A DNA stretch of 64,000 bases from Paraburkholderia acidicola (GTDB taxonomy: Bacteria > Pseudomonadota > Gammaproteobacteria > Burkholderiales > Burkholderiaceae). A program made the position numbers and the translations under genes. Under the pieces are notes generated by a model. That model saw only the letters and a program-made list of their open reading frames with translations. It made no database searches and was not told the origin of the DNA. The stretch lies in NCBI RefSeq assembly GCF_002362315.1, contig NZ_MTZV01000004.1, forward strand, positions 1,488,001-1,552,000, read 5' to 3'. Below, piece after piece: positions 22,387-31,094 of this stretch (positions are counted from its first letter, which is position 1; the number at the start of each line of letters is the position of its first letter).

Positions 22387-22767
22387 TTAATCGATCAGCT
22401 TGCTGTAGGCGGCGGCGTCGATCAGCGCGTCGGTCGATGCACCAGCCGCGAGCTTGATCTTGAAGAGCCATGCGCCGTATGCATCGCTGTTGACGTCGTC
22501 CGGGGTATCGGCGATCGCCGAGTTGACCGCGACGATCTCGCCCGCTACCGGCGAATAGATGTCGGATGCAGCCTTCACCGATTCAACGACGCCGATCGCA
22601 TCGCCCGCCTTCACGCTCTTGCCGACTTCCGGCAATTCGAGGAAGACGATGTCGCCGAGCGTGCTTTGCGCGTGGTCGGTGATGCCGACTGTCAGCGTGC
22701 CGTCCGCTTCAGTGCGGATCCACTCGTGTTCTTCGGTGTATTTCAGATCGGCCGGGACGTTGCTCAT
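22387..22767 (-). CDS. gcvH: Glycine cleavage system H protein
   Basis: The 126-residue lipoyl carrier that shuttles the aminomethyl group among the P, T and L proteins. The lipoylated lysine is K65 in VVESVKAASDIYSP. The opening KYTEEHEWIRTE is typical. AGGAG lies six bases before the ATG. It is second in the riboswitch-controlled gcv operon, 56 bp after gcvT. Confidence 0.97.
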   Translation of the reverse strand: MSNVPADLKYTEEHEWIRTEADGTLTVGITDHAQSTLGDIVFLELPEVGKSVKAGDAIGVVESVKAASDIYSPVAGEIVAVNSAIADTPDDVNSDAYGAWLFKIKLAAGASTDALIDAAAYSKLID

Positions 22768-22823
22768 CGGATGCTCCTGGTGTGTATGCGTTAGGTAAGG
22801 GTCGGGCGCCGCGGGGCGGGCGG

Positions 22824-23942
22824 TCAGACAGCCAGCACTTTGCCGTTGCGCACGAACGGCAGTTTTACCACGCGCGCGGGAAAATTCTTGTCACGGATCT
22901 GCACCTGCACCGTGTCGCCGATGGCAACGGCGGTCGGGACGCGCGCGAACGCGATCGATTCCTGCATCGTCGGCGAAAACGTACCGCTCGTGATCTCGCC
23001 GTCGCCGTGCGGTGTAACGACCTTTTGATGCGCGCGCAGCACGCCGCCCGCCTTGCCGTTTTCCTTCTGCAGGATCAGCCCGACGAACGTGCTGCGCGCG
23101 CCGTTTGCCTCGAGCGGCGCCCGGCCGACGAAGTCGCGCGGCTGCGTGAGATCGACCGTCCATGCGAGACCGGCGTCGAGCGGCGACACGTTGTCATCCA
23201 TGTCCTGACCGTAGAGATTCATGCCTGCTTCGAGGCGCAGCGTGTCGCGTGCGCCGAGGCCGCACGGGCTTACGCCCTGACGTTGCAGCGCATCCCAGAA
23301 CTCACAGACGAAGCTGGCCGGCAGCACGATCTCGAAGCCGTCTTCGCCGGTGTAGCCGGTGCGCGCGATCATCAACTCGCCGAACGGCGTGCTGTCGATT
23401 GTCGCGGCGTTGAAGGGTTTCAGGAGTTCGGTAGCGGTGCGGGTGGACGGCGCGACTTGCCAGACCTTGTTGCGTGCGTTCGGGCCTTGCACGGCGACGA
23501 TCGCGAGATCGCGGCGCGGCGTGATGGTGAGGCCGAAGCCGCCCGTCGTATTGAGCTGGTTGAACCACGCGAGGTCTTTTTCGGCGGTACCGGCATTGAC
23601 GACTACGCGGAAGGTATCGTCGGCGAAGTAATAGACGATCAGATCGTCGATCACGCCGCCGTTCGGGTTCAGCATGCACGAGTAGAGCGCGCGGCCCGGG
23701 GTTTGCAGCTTGCCGACGTTGTTGGCGAGCGCGTGCTCGAAGAAGGCGCGCGCTTTCGCGCCGGTCACATCGACGACGCACATGTGCGAGACGTCGAACA
23801 TGCCCGCATCGGTGCGGACTGCGCGGTGTTCGTCGATCTGCGAACCGTAGTTGACAGGCATGTCCCAGCCGCCAAAGTCGACCATGCGGGCGTTAAGCGC
23901 GCAATGCGTGGCGTGGAGCGGGGTGCGTTTGGGTTCGGTCAT
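22824..23942 (-). CDS. gcvT: Aminomethyltransferase, T protein
   Basis: Tetrahydrofolate-dependent T protein. It releases ammonia from the aminomethyl-lipoyl group and forms methylene-THF. The 372 residues start MTEPKRTPLHATH. Family motifs include MVDFGGWDMPVNYGSQ, FDVSHM and RTGYTGEDGFE near the catalytic Asp. An in-frame reading that extends to 24074 is rejected because it would pass through the riboswitch platform. It is the first gene of the operon, with a short purine-rich GAGG ahead of the ATG. Confidence 0.96.
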   Translation of the reverse strand: MTEPKRTPLHATHCALNARMVDFGGWDMPVNYGSQIDEHRAVRTDAGMFDVSHMCVVDVTGAKARAFFEHALANNVGKLQTPGRALYSCMLNPNGGVIDDLIVYYFADDTFRVVVNAGTAEKDLAWFNQLNTTGGFGLTITPRRDLAIVAVQGPNARNKVWQVAPSTRTATELLKPFNAATIDSTPFGELMIARTGYTGEDGFEIVLPASFVCEFWDALQRQGVSPCGLGARDTLRLEAGMNLYGQDMDDNVSPLDAGLAWTVDLTQPRDFVGRAPLEANGARSTFVGLILQKENGKAGGVLRAHQKVVTPHGDGEITSGTFSPTMQESIAFARVPTAVAIGDTVQVQIRDKNFPARVVKLPFVRNGKVLAV

Positions 23943-23965
23943 CGGGGCCTCGGGCGTTTCGCAAA

Positions 23966-23999
23966 CAAAAAAGGCCATGCAGCGCAATCCTCGCGGCCT
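23966..23999 (-). terminator. Riboswitch expression-platform terminator
   Basis: On the minus strand a stem AGGCC/GGCCT (23995-23999 with 23972-23976) is followed immediately by six Us (23966-23971), just before gcvT. The 18-base loop contains GATTGCGCTGC, which is perfectly complementary to part of the second glycine aptamer. Read-through is therefore likely set by glycine. Confidence 0.6.
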
Positions 24000-24024
24000 G
24001 ATGCCTGCGAACGATACGGTGCAT

Positions 24025-24290
24025 GACCCCTCTGTCCTCGATACCTGAGAGATTGCGCTGCTACGACTGTGCAACGGTGTCGTGGCGAAACGCGCGCCCC
24101 TTCGGTGGGCAGCTTGCCAGAATGATGGCTACTGCCGCTCTCCAGAGTGCGAAAACCGGTGCCAGATGATGCACGGCGAATGACGGATTTCGACGCGGTC
24201 GGTCCTTTTGCCTGAGAGTTTGTGGGTGTGCCCCTTCGGCGGCGCGGCCTGCTTGAAACTGCGGTGGCCAGCGCGCTCTCCCGACGCGTG
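24025..24290 (-). ncRNA. Tandem glycine riboswitch
   Basis: Two consecutive glycine aptamers lie upstream of gcvT on the minus strand. Both contain the conserved core CUCUCAG (24212-24218 and 24045-24051), a CCGAAGGGG P3 arm and a 5' GGAGAGC half of P1. Aptamer 1 spans roughly 24195-24285 and aptamer 2 roughly 24027-24146. Glycine binding normally turns on gcv expression. A strong promoter lies directly upstream and a terminator-like platform directly downstream. Confidence 0.93.
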
Positions 24291-24296
24291 CGGCCG

Positions 24297-24325
24297 AATG
24301 TACGCGAGCCCCGGAGGCTTGTCAA
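24297..24325 (-). promoter_or_regulatory. gcv operon promoter
   Basis: On the minus strand, a perfect -35 TTGACA (24320-24325) and a -10 TACATT (24297-24302) are separated by exactly 17 bp. Transcription would begin a few bases before the first glycine aptamer. Confidence 0.75.
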
Positions 24326-24442
24326 ATGGACGATTGGGAGCCGCGCGGGCACGCGTGCGGCGATGCCCGGCGCGGTGCTGCAAGCGTCGCACGCGCCGAA
24401 AATATGGGCGGATCCGGGTCGCTGATCGGGGCCAAAAACGCA

Positions 24443-24477
24443 GACGGCCCGCGCAGCGTCATGCTGCGCGGGCCGTC
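24443..24477 (-). terminator. Intrinsic terminator of the lipoprotein gene
   Basis: Perfect 15-bp GC-rich stem (24443-24457 with 24463-24477) with a 5-base loop, followed on the minus strand by TGCGTTTTTGG. It lies 16 bp after the lipoprotein stop. Confidence 0.85.
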
Positions 24478-24493
24478 TTTGGAAAGCAGGCGC

Positions 24494-24844
24494 TTACTGG
24501 TCGATAGCGTGCGCGGCGCCGTCGAGTTCCTGATTCAGCACGCGCTGTTCGTCGCTGGACAGACCGACGCCGTGCTGCGCGGCCATGTCGCGCGATTCCT
24601 GGCGGATCACGTCGAGCCGGTGATGCAGCGCTGCACCTTGCGGCGGCGGATAGTAGCCCTGGTTCACGCGGTTATCGATGCGGCGGCCCAGGTTGTCGAT
24701 GCGGCCGTTGACCTGATCGAAACGCTGGATCGCAACTTCTCGCGGAGTCGGACCCGTGTGCACGGTTTCCGGCGGCGCGACCACACAGGCCGCCAGCGAC
24801 GAAACCAGCGCGACGCCTGCCAGTGCGCGAATGAAGCGTTGCAT
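24494..24844 (-). CDS. Small lipoprotein of unknown function
   Basis: A 116-residue precursor starting MQRFIRALAGVALVSSLAAC. The lipobox LAAC places the lipidated Cys at residue 20, so it should be anchored in the outer or inner membrane. The mature part has a helical RFDQVNGRIDNLGRRIDNRVN heptad-like stretch and a short proline run (YYPPPQG). No enzyme motif is seen. The start at 24844 is set by GGAGAAAGGT before the ATG. It is a single gene with its own terminator. Confidence 0.8.
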   Translation of the reverse strand: MQRFIRALAGVALVSSLAACVVAPPETVHTGPTPREVAIQRFDQVNGRIDNLGRRIDNRVNQGYYPPPQGAALHHRLDVIRQESRDMAAQHGVGLSSDEQRVLNQELDGAAHAIDQ

Positions 24845-25018
24845 ACCTTTCTCCTTGTTGCCTTGTTGTTGTGTCCGGGATTGTCGCCGGTCCGAAACGT
24901 TACCGCACAAGAACGACCGGCCGGTAACGCGCGATGACGTGCCGGGCCGTTTATTTGTAACCGTTTGTGCGGTGGTGGGTTGCTTTCGGTTTGTCAGGTT
25001 TGCGGGTGCTCAGGTTGT

Positions 25019-26068
25019 TCAGGCGCGCTGTGCGAACGGCAGCCGGCGGCCCTCCTCTGCGCTGCGGGCGGCGAGTTCGATGATCGTCATCACGTCGACG
25101 GCGTCCTGCGGGCTGACCGGGAACGGTGTCCCTTCGTGAATCGACGCCGCGACGGCGCGATAGAAGTCCGCGTAAGCCCCGTCGAGTGTCGGCAGATCGC
25201 TTTCTACTTCGTCGTCGCCTTCCAGCACGCGCAGCCGGCCCGGCGTATTGCCGCCGCCGAAGCCCGGCTGGCCGGGACGCAAGCCCGCCTTCAGCTGGTC
25301 TTCCTGCGTGTCGAGGCCGTGCTTCACATAGCTGCCGCGCGTACCGTGAATCGCGAAGCGCGGCGGCGCGAGCGCCGTCAGCGCGCTCGCATGCAGCACG
25401 ACTTCAAGGTTCGGGTAGCCAAGCTGCAGATGCACGTAATCAGGAGCGCTACCCGCGTCGCGATGCAGCGCGACGGTTGCGTACACCGTCGACGGCGCGC
25501 CAAACAACGCCAGCGCCTGGTCGATCAGATGCGGGCCGAGGTCGAACAGCAGGCCGCCGCCGCGCGTCGCGTCTTCGCGCCAGCGCTGCCGCACGAACGG
25601 ACGGAAGCGGTCGAAATGCGATTCGAAATGCGTCACGCGACCGAGCTGCCCACTTGCAAGCAGCGCACGCACGGTGAGGAAGTCGCCGTCCCAGCGACGG
25701 TTGTGAAACGGCGCGAACAACAGGCCCTTCGTGCGAGCGAGGTCGGCGAGGGTGCGGGCTTCGTCGGCGGTCAGCGTGACGGGCTTGTCGACGACCACGT
25801 GCTTGCCGCCTTCGAGCGCGCGTTTCGCGAGATCGTAGTGCGTGTCGTTCGGTGTCGCGATGACGATGCATTCGATGTCGTCGAGTGCGACGAGCGCATC
25901 GAGATCGCGGACGATCTTCGCATCCGGAAAGTCGGCCTGCGCGCGTTCGGGCTGACCGGTGGCGATGGCGGCGACGCTTGCGCGTCCGCAATGGGCGATG
26001 ACCGGCGCGTGAAACGTCTGGCCGGCGAAACCGTAACCCATCAGGCCGGTTTTTAGCGGTGAAGTCAT
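25019..26068 (-). CDS. Gfo/Idh/MocA family oxidoreductase
   Basis: A 349-residue NAD(P)-dependent dehydrogenase of sugars, inositols or related polyols; the substrate is unknown. The N-terminal Rossmann fold has GLMGYGFAGQTFHAPVI, and the family's EKP triad appears as DKP in VVVDKPVTLT. The C-terminal GFO_IDH_MocA_C part includes FESHFDRFRPFVRQRW and GPHLIDQAL, where the conserved His lies. The start MTSPLKTGLMGYG at 26068 is preferred over a Met 16 codons upstream because AGGAAA precedes it. It is divergent from the helicase gene. Confidence 0.88.
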   Translation of the reverse strand: MTSPLKTGLMGYGFAGQTFHAPVIAHCGRASVAAIATGQPERAQADFPDAKIVRDLDALVALDDIECIVIATPNDTHYDLAKRALEGGKHVVVDKPVTLTADEARTLADLARTKGLLFAPFHNRRWDGDFLTVRALLASGQLGRVTHFESHFDRFRPFVRQRWREDATRGGGLLFDLGPHLIDQALALFGAPSTVYATVALHRDAGSAPDYVHLQLGYPNLEVVLHASALTALAPPRFAIHGTRGSYVKHGLDTQEDQLKAGLRPGQPGFGGGNTPGRLRVLEGDDEVESDLPTLDGAYADFYRAVAASIHEGTPFPVSPQDAVDVMTIIELAARSAEEGRRLPFAQRA

Positions 26069-26334
26069 GGGAGCATTTCCTGCGATAAAAGCTAAAAGGG
26101 CGCGCAACGGCGACATTCTGGCATGGGTGGCGCGTAGATCGAGCGCGGGTTTGACGTTACGGCTATGTGACTAGCGGCGCGGTGCCGCTTCAGGCCGTTG
26201 CGCGATGCATGAGATGTCGTTCATCCGTGTTAACATCGCCGGTCTCGCGCAACGGGGATTCGCGTAGGTAAGCCGTTGCGCCGCATGTCTCAAGGGTCCT
26301 TGCGCCCTCAACCGTTACACCCCATCCACTGACG

Positions 26335-28431
26335 ATGTCCGCAGGTCTAAACCCCGCTCAAAACGAAGCGGTGCGCTATCTCGATGGTCCGTGTCTTGTG
26401 CTGGCCGGCGCTGGCAGCGGCAAGACGCGCGTCATCACACAGAAGATCGCGCACCTGATCGAAGCCAAAGGCTTCGAGCCGCGCCACATCGCCGCCGTCA
26501 CGTTCACGAACAAGGCCGCGGCGGAAATGCGCGAGCGCGTCGGCAAACTGCTCGAAGGCAAGACGCTCACGACGCCGGGCAAGGAAGGCCGCAAGGTCCC
26601 CGTCAATCAGCTCACCGTGTGCACGTTCCACTCGCTTGGTGTGCAGATCCTGCGTCAGGAAGCCGAGCATGTGGGTCTGAAGCCGGGGTTCTCGATCATG
26701 GATTCCGACGACTGCTTCGGCATGGTGCAGGAACAGATCGGTACGACGGACAAAGGCCTGATCCGCAAGATCCAGTCGATCATCTCGCTGTGGAAGAACG
26801 GCCTCATCATGCCCGACGAGGCGATGGCGATCGCCGCGAATGAAGACGAACAACAGGCGGCGATTGTTTATCGCAACTACGTGGCGACGCTGCACGCGTA
26901 CCAGGCCGTCGATTTCGACGATCTGATCCGTTTGCCCGCCGAACTGTTCGCGCGAAACGAGCAGGTGCGCGACCGCTGGCAGAACAAACTGCGCTACCTG
27001 TTGATCGACGAGTACCAGGACACCAATGCGTGCCAGTACGAACTGCTCAAGCAACTGGCCGGCCCGCGCGCTGCGTTTACCGCAGTGGGCGACGACGACC
27101 AGGCGATCTACGGATGGCGCGGCGCCACGCTCGAAAATCTTGCGCAGCTTGGCAAGGATTTTCCGAAGTTGCATCTGGTGAAGCTTGAACAGAACTATCG
27201 GTCGACGGTGCGGATTCTGACTGCGGCTAATAACGTCATTGCGAACAATCCGAAGCTGTTCGAGAAGAAGTTGTGGTCCGAGCACGGCATGGGCGACACG
27301 ATTTCGGTGACGCCTTGCAACGATGAAGAACATGAAGCGGAATCAGTGGTGTTCAGGCTGTCCGCGCATAAGTTCGAACGGCGTGCGCAGTTTCGCGATT
27401 ACGCGATCCTGTATCGCGGTAATTTTCAGGCGCGCATCTTCGAACAGGTGCTGCGGCGCGAGCGGATTCCGTATGTGCTGTCGGGTGGCCAGTCGTTTTT
27501 CGATAAGGCCGAGATCAAGGATATCTGTGCGTATTTGCGGTTGATCGCGAATGCTAACGACGATCCCGCTTTCATTCGCGCGATTACTACGCCGCGGCGT
27601 GGTGTCGGCAATACGACGCTCGAAGCGCTTGGCTCGTTTGCGGGGCAGGCGAAGGTGTCGCTGTTCGAGGCGGTGTATATGGGCGGCATCGAGGCTCGGT
27701 TGTCGGCGCGCCAGGTCGAACCGCTGCGCGCGTTCTGCGATTTCATGCAGCGCCTCACCGACCGCGCGGACAAGGATGCCGCGACGACGCTGCTCGACGA
27801 CATGATGGAGGCGATTCACTACGAGGCGTACCTGTACGACACGTTCGATGAGCGCCAGGCGCAGTCGAAGTGGCAGAACGTGCTCGAGTTTATCGAGTGG
27901 TTAAAGCGTAAGGGCACCAAGCCCGAGCCGGAGATTTCCGCGGATGGTGACAGTGAAGCGACCGGCTATGACAACGCCGATGGTCTCGCGGATACCGGCA
28001 AGAACCTGCTGGGGTTGATCCAGACGGTTGCGCTGATGTCGATGCTCGAAGGGAAGGAAGAAGATCCCGATGCGGTGCGGCTATCTACGGTGCATGCGTC
28101 GAAGGGGCTCGAGTATCCGCATGTGTTTCTGGTCGGCGTCGAGGAAGGGATCATGCCGCATCGCGGCGGGTCCGACGATGCGCCAATCGACGATGCGCGT
28201 ATCGAAGAAGAACGGCGATTGATGTACGTCGCGATTACGCGGGCGCAACGCAGTTTGCATCTGAACTGGTGCAAGAAGCGTAAGCGCGCGCGAGAGACGG
28301 TGGTGTGCGAGCCTTCGCGGTTTATTCCGGAGATGGAGCTTGATGACGCGCCGCCGCCTACTGCCGATGAGGCGCCGATGTCGCCTAAAGACCGGTTGGC
28401 GAGTTTGAAGGCGTTGTTGCAGAAGCCTTGA
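26335..28431 (+). CDS. rep: ATP-dependent DNA helicase Rep/UvrD family
   Basis: Superfamily 1A 3'-5' helicase of 698 residues, close to the length of Rep. All motifs are visible: Walker A AGAGSGKT (24-31), Ia AVTFTNKAAAEM, II IDEYQDTN, III VGDDDQAIYGWRG, IV EQNYRS, V STVHASKGLEYPHVFLVG, and VI EERRLMYVAITRAQ. Rep clears proteins ahead of replication forks and works with PriA-type restart. The C-terminus is short and proline/acid-rich, as in Rep rather than UvrD. No terminator is obvious after it. Confidence 0.93.
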   Translation: MSAGLNPAQNEAVRYLDGPCLVLAGAGSGKTRVITQKIAHLIEAKGFEPRHIAAVTFTNKAAAEMRERVGKLLEGKTLTTPGKEGRKVPVNQLTVCTFHSLGVQILRQEAEHVGLKPGFSIMDSDDCFGMVQEQIGTTDKGLIRKIQSIISLWKNGLIMPDEAMAIAANEDEQQAAIVYRNYVATLHAYQAVDFDDLIRLPAELFARNEQVRDRWQNKLRYLLIDEYQDTNACQYELLKQLAGPRAAFTAVGDDDQAIYGWRGATLENLAQLGKDFPKLHLVKLEQNYRSTVRILTAANNVIANNPKLFEKKLWSEHGMGDTISVTPCNDEEHEAESVVFRLSAHKFERRAQFRDYAILYRGNFQARIFEQVLRRERIPYVLSGGQSFFDKAEIKDICAYLRLIANANDDPAFIRAITTPRRGVGNTTLEALGSFAGQAKVSLFEAVYMGGIEARLSARQVEPLRAFCDFMQRLTDRADKDAATTLLDDMMEAIHYEAYLYDTFDERQAQSKWQNVLEFIEWLKRKGTKPEPEISADGDSEATGYDNADGLADTGKNLLGLIQTVALMSMLEGKEEDPDAVRLSTVHASKGLEYPHVFLVGVEEGIMPHRGGSDDAPIDDARIEEERRLMYVAITRAQRSLHLNWCKKRKRARETVVCEPSRFIPEMELDDAPPPTADEAPMSPKDRLASLKALLQKP

Positions 28432-28547
28432 GTGTGTTGGGCCTTGTGTGTGGGGTGAGATGGGAAGACCCTTACCGCACGAGGCTCATCGACCGCGGCG
28501 GTGATTATGCGCGTTAGAGTGGCACGGCCTGTTCAGCCGAGAGCCTC

Positions 28548-29171
28548 ATGCCCCTGCCTCTGTCGCCCACCCCGTACCGCGTTGCGCTCGAAACCTATAT
28601 CGACGCGAAGGACAACACGCGGTCCGAGCGTATCGATGAGATCTTCGCGGCGGATGCCGTGCTCACGTTCTCCCTTGCTACCGAAAACATCGCTTTTCCG
28701 GCCCGCACCGTGGGTGCTGCTGCGATTGCGAAGACGCTCGTCAGTGATTTTGGTGCGCAATATGCGCAATGCCGGACGTACTACGTATGCGACACGCTTC
28801 ATGTGAGCGGGACCGAGGACGCAACCGACGCGCGAGTTGATGCGCTGCCGTGGCTCGTTGTGATGCGCGAACCCGCGACCGCGTCGTTGCGGGTCGGGCA
28901 CGGTGTCTATCACTGGATGTTTGCACGCGATGCGGCCGGTGTGCGGGCGACGCACCTTCACATCCACATTGCGCGGATGGATGTTGTGGCGGACCCGGAT
29001 GGCGTAGCGCTCGCGACGTTGCAGGATGGGTTGAGTTACCCGTGGTTGCGGCCCGAGGCGTTGAGCGAACACTTTCTTTCGATTGCACGGGAGGTGCCGG
29101 CGTTGGCGTTTGTCGAAGCTTTTAGTCGGCCGGTAACGATGCCGGTTGCATCGGTTTCGAAGCCGAAATGA
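28548..29171 (+). CDS. NTF2/SnoaL-like fold protein
   Basis: A 207-residue protein of unknown function whose layout (YIDAKDNTRSERIDEIFAADAVLTFS, HLHIHIARMDVVADPDG) resembles the SnoaL/NTF2 superfamily. These proteins bind small hydrophobic ligands or act as isomerases. No catalytic set can be assigned. It follows the helicase gene after 116 bp and ends at a bidirectional terminator. Confidence 0.6.
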   Translation: MPLPLSPTPYRVALETYIDAKDNTRSERIDEIFAADAVLTFSLATENIAFPARTVGAAAIAKTLVSDFGAQYAQCRTYYVCDTLHVSGTEDATDARVDALPWLVVMREPATASLRVGHGVYHWMFARDAAGVRATHLHIHIARMDVVADPDGVALATLQDGLSYPWLRPEALSEHFLSIAREVPALAFVEAFSRPVTMPVASVSKPK

Positions 29172-29174
29172 AAA

Positions 29175-29217
29175 ATCCCTGCGGCGTGCGATTGCACGTG
29201 CAGGGATGATGTTGCTT
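29175..29217. terminator. Bidirectional terminator
   Basis: Interrupted stem ATCCCTGC (29175-29182) with GCAGGGAT (29210-29217), with inner pairing CGTGC/GCACG. Flanking AAAAA on the left gives a U-run for the minus-strand cytochrome gene. Confidence 0.8.
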
Positions 29218-29296
29218 CGCGGCGCTGACCATGTAACCGACTGACTGCGGCAATGGCGGCGGTCGCTGCCGCCTCGTTGCTGTCACCCGCTACCTG

Positions 29297-29935
29297 TTAG
29301 CCGCCGGCAGATGCGCCCGATGCAGGTGCTGCGCCAGAAGCGGCTGCTGCGCCGGATGCTGCCGCGGCGTCAGAAGCAGGTGCGGCGCCCGATGCAGCTG
29401 CAGCACCAGATGCCGCCGCCGCACCAGCCGCCGCCGGCACTGGCGGATCGCCGAACTTGCCGCCCGAGTTGTCGGCCATGTAGGCGACGGCGAGACCGAT
29501 TTCGTAATCGCTGTAGTCGTCGGGGCTCGTGCCGCCGCGCGCGGGCATTGCGCCGGTACCGGTTAGCGCGGTATGCCAGAGCGTAGCGAAGCCTTGTGCG
29601 ATGCGCGGGGCCCAGTCGCCGGTGTTGGAGAACTTCGGCGCGCCGGCTACACCAGCCGCATGGCATGCCGAACAGACGGCCTGGTAGACCTGCTGACCGG
29701 TTTTGTAGACACGCGGCGCATTAGCGTCGCGAATGGCGACCTGGGCGATTGGCGCGATCCGCTCGCCTACGGCGGCATCGGTGAGGCTGTCGGTGCCTGC
29801 GCCGGTGCGCGTCGAGTTGTTAACGTAGTACGCGAGCAGGATGATGATAATTACGGGGACAGCAAAACCGGCAATGATGGCGGCAATGAGCTGCGCGGGG
29901 GTTTTGATCGGGGCTTCGTGTGGTGCTTCGCTCAT
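29297..29935 (-). CDS. Membrane-anchored cytochrome c (c5-like)
   Basis: A 212-residue single-haem cytochrome. Residues 16-38 form a transmembrane anchor (LIAAIIAGFAVPVIIIILLAYY). The haem site CSACH is at residues 88-92, and a likely axial Met lies in GAMPARGG. The rest of the protein would be periplasmic. The last ~40 residues are a low-complexity Ala/Ser/Gly/Pro tail built on AAAASGAA and APASGA units. Met at 29935 is chosen because GGGAGACGAGA lies upstream. A Met six codons earlier has no such site. Its redox partner is unknown. Confidence 0.88.
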   Translation of the reverse strand: MSEAPHEAPIKTPAQLIAAIIAGFAVPVIIIILLAYYVNNSTRTGAGTDSLTDAAVGERIAPIAQVAIRDANAPRVYKTGQQVYQAVCSACHAAGVAGAPKFSNTGDWAPRIAQGFATLWHTALTGTGAMPARGGTSPDDYSDYEIGLAVAYMADNSGGKFGDPPVPAAAGAAAASGAAAASGAAPASDAAAASGAAAASGAAPASGASAGG

Positions 29936-30241
29936 GCTTGTCTCGTCTCCCATCGGTATTGTGAGCGGTACAGCGTGACAGCTATGACCTGTTGTTAATT
30001 TATCGCCACGCCGATTATAGACGGAAGGTTTAAGTGAGAGCGAGCGGGCTTGCTGACTTGTTCAGCAGTCGTTTACCCGGAGTGATGGGTCCCTTTGGTT
30101 TGGTTTGGCTGCTTTTGGTCCGGCCGGGGCCCGTCTGTCAAGGCTGTGCGGTGGACGGGTAACGGGAAACCGGGTATTCTCTCGGTCTCGCTGGCGCTGC
30201 CTCCTCGTCTTCCTCGCAGGTTGCGGCGCTTTCGCGTTAAT
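29936..30241. other. Gap between the cytochrome gene and the tRNA gene
   Basis: 306 bases with no convincing gene. It should hold the promoters of the minus-strand cytochrome gene and the plus-strand tRNA gene. I could not single out either with confidence. Confidence 0.5.
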
Positions 30242-30317
30242 GCGCCCGTAGCTCAATGGATAGAGTACTGCCCTCCGAAGGCAGGGGTTGCTGGTTCGAT
30301 CCCAGCCGGGCGCACCA
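30242..30317 (+). tRNA. tRNA-Arg (anticodon CCG)
   Basis: A full cloverleaf is visible. Acceptor arms GCGCCCG and CGGGCGC pair and CCA is encoded. The anticodon arm is CTGCC-CTCCGAA-GGCAG, giving anticodon CCG for CGG codons. The T arm contains GGTTCGATCCC. The 3' half is the attachment site of the genomic island that follows. Confidence 0.95.
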
Positions 30318-30329
30318 AGCCTGATAAGG
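30273..30329 (+). repeat. Left attachment repeat (attL-like)
   Basis: Last 45 bases of tRNA-Arg plus 12 bases beyond the CCA, identical to 37082-37138. Confidence 0.9.
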
Positions 30330-30382
30330 GTTTCAGCAGTTTCTCTTCTTCGTCGTTTCTCCCAGGTACAGTGAAAATACAG

Positions 30383-30628
30383 TTAGCCTGTGACCGCTTG
30401 CAGGTCGACGGTCTGCGTGTGCGCCTGTACCCAATGCGCCAGGTGATCGGCCGAGAGGTGCGCATAGCGTTGCACCATCTCCAGCGTTTCCCATCCTCCC
30501 AGCTTCTTTAATACCCGCGACGGTGTGTCACGTTGCACGTGCCAGCTTGCACACGTTTGGCGCAGATCGTGCCAGCGGAAACCACGGATGACGTCGCACA
30601 CTGGATGTCGCAAGAACGAACTGCTCAA
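30383..30628 (-). pseudogene. Tyrosine integrase C-terminal remnant (minus strand)
   Basis: An 81-codon open stretch whose last ~70 residues match the C-terminal catalytic part of a phage-type tyrosine recombinase: RWHDLRQTCASWHVQ (HxLR box), LKKLGGWETLEMVQRYAHLS with the catalytic Tyr, then a short tail. The N-terminal domains are missing. At about 30595 the sequence joins head-to-head with a second integrase fragment on the other strand. It ends 65 bp from the tRNA gene. Confidence 0.75.
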
Positions 30629-31052
30629 GCTGGAATGGTCTCGCGTCGACTTCGAGCGTCGGGTGTTTGTGCTGGAAGCGAAACATATAAAGGCTCATCG
30701 GCGTCGGATTGTTCCGTTCAATGACGAAGCGATTGCTGTGCTAAAGACGCAGCTAGAGTGGGTCGAACGGTGTGCGGCGGGTGCTCGATGAGTGTTTGCA
30801 GTGCCTTCCGGGCCCCGGCTAACAACGATTCAGAAAGGATTTCGCGCTGCCTGTGGACGTGCGGGGATAGCTGATTTTCGCGTGCATGACTTGCGGCATA
30901 CGTTTGCGAGCTGGCTGGTTATGGGTGGTGCGTCGCTCTACGTTGTGAGAGATTTACTTGAACACTCGTCTATTACGGCGACGGAGCGTTGTGCGCGCCT
31001 TGCCCCGCACATGGGGCGCTCGGCTGTGCAGTTGCTGTTGCCGGTGATTTAA
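30600..31052 (+). pseudogene. Tyrosine integrase remnant (plus strand), inactivated
   Basis: The central and C-terminal part of a second tyrosine recombinase. TGCRKNELLKLEWSRVD carries the first catalytic Arg, HIKAHRRRIVPF the Lys region, and VHDLRHTFASWLVM the HxLR box. An in-frame TGA at 30789 interrupts it between RCAAGAR and VFAVPSGPRL. The catalytic Tyr position reads Cys (ERCARLAP where related enzymes have RYAHL-type sequence). It therefore has two independent disabling changes and lacks the N-terminus. Confidence 0.8.
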
Positions 31053-31094
31053 TCGAGTAAGATTTATTCGGACATTGCCTTGGGGTTTTGAGAT

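Noticed and set aside
30383..31052. Active integrase for the island
   Set aside because: One fragment lacks its N-terminus. The other has an in-frame stop and lacks the catalytic Tyr.
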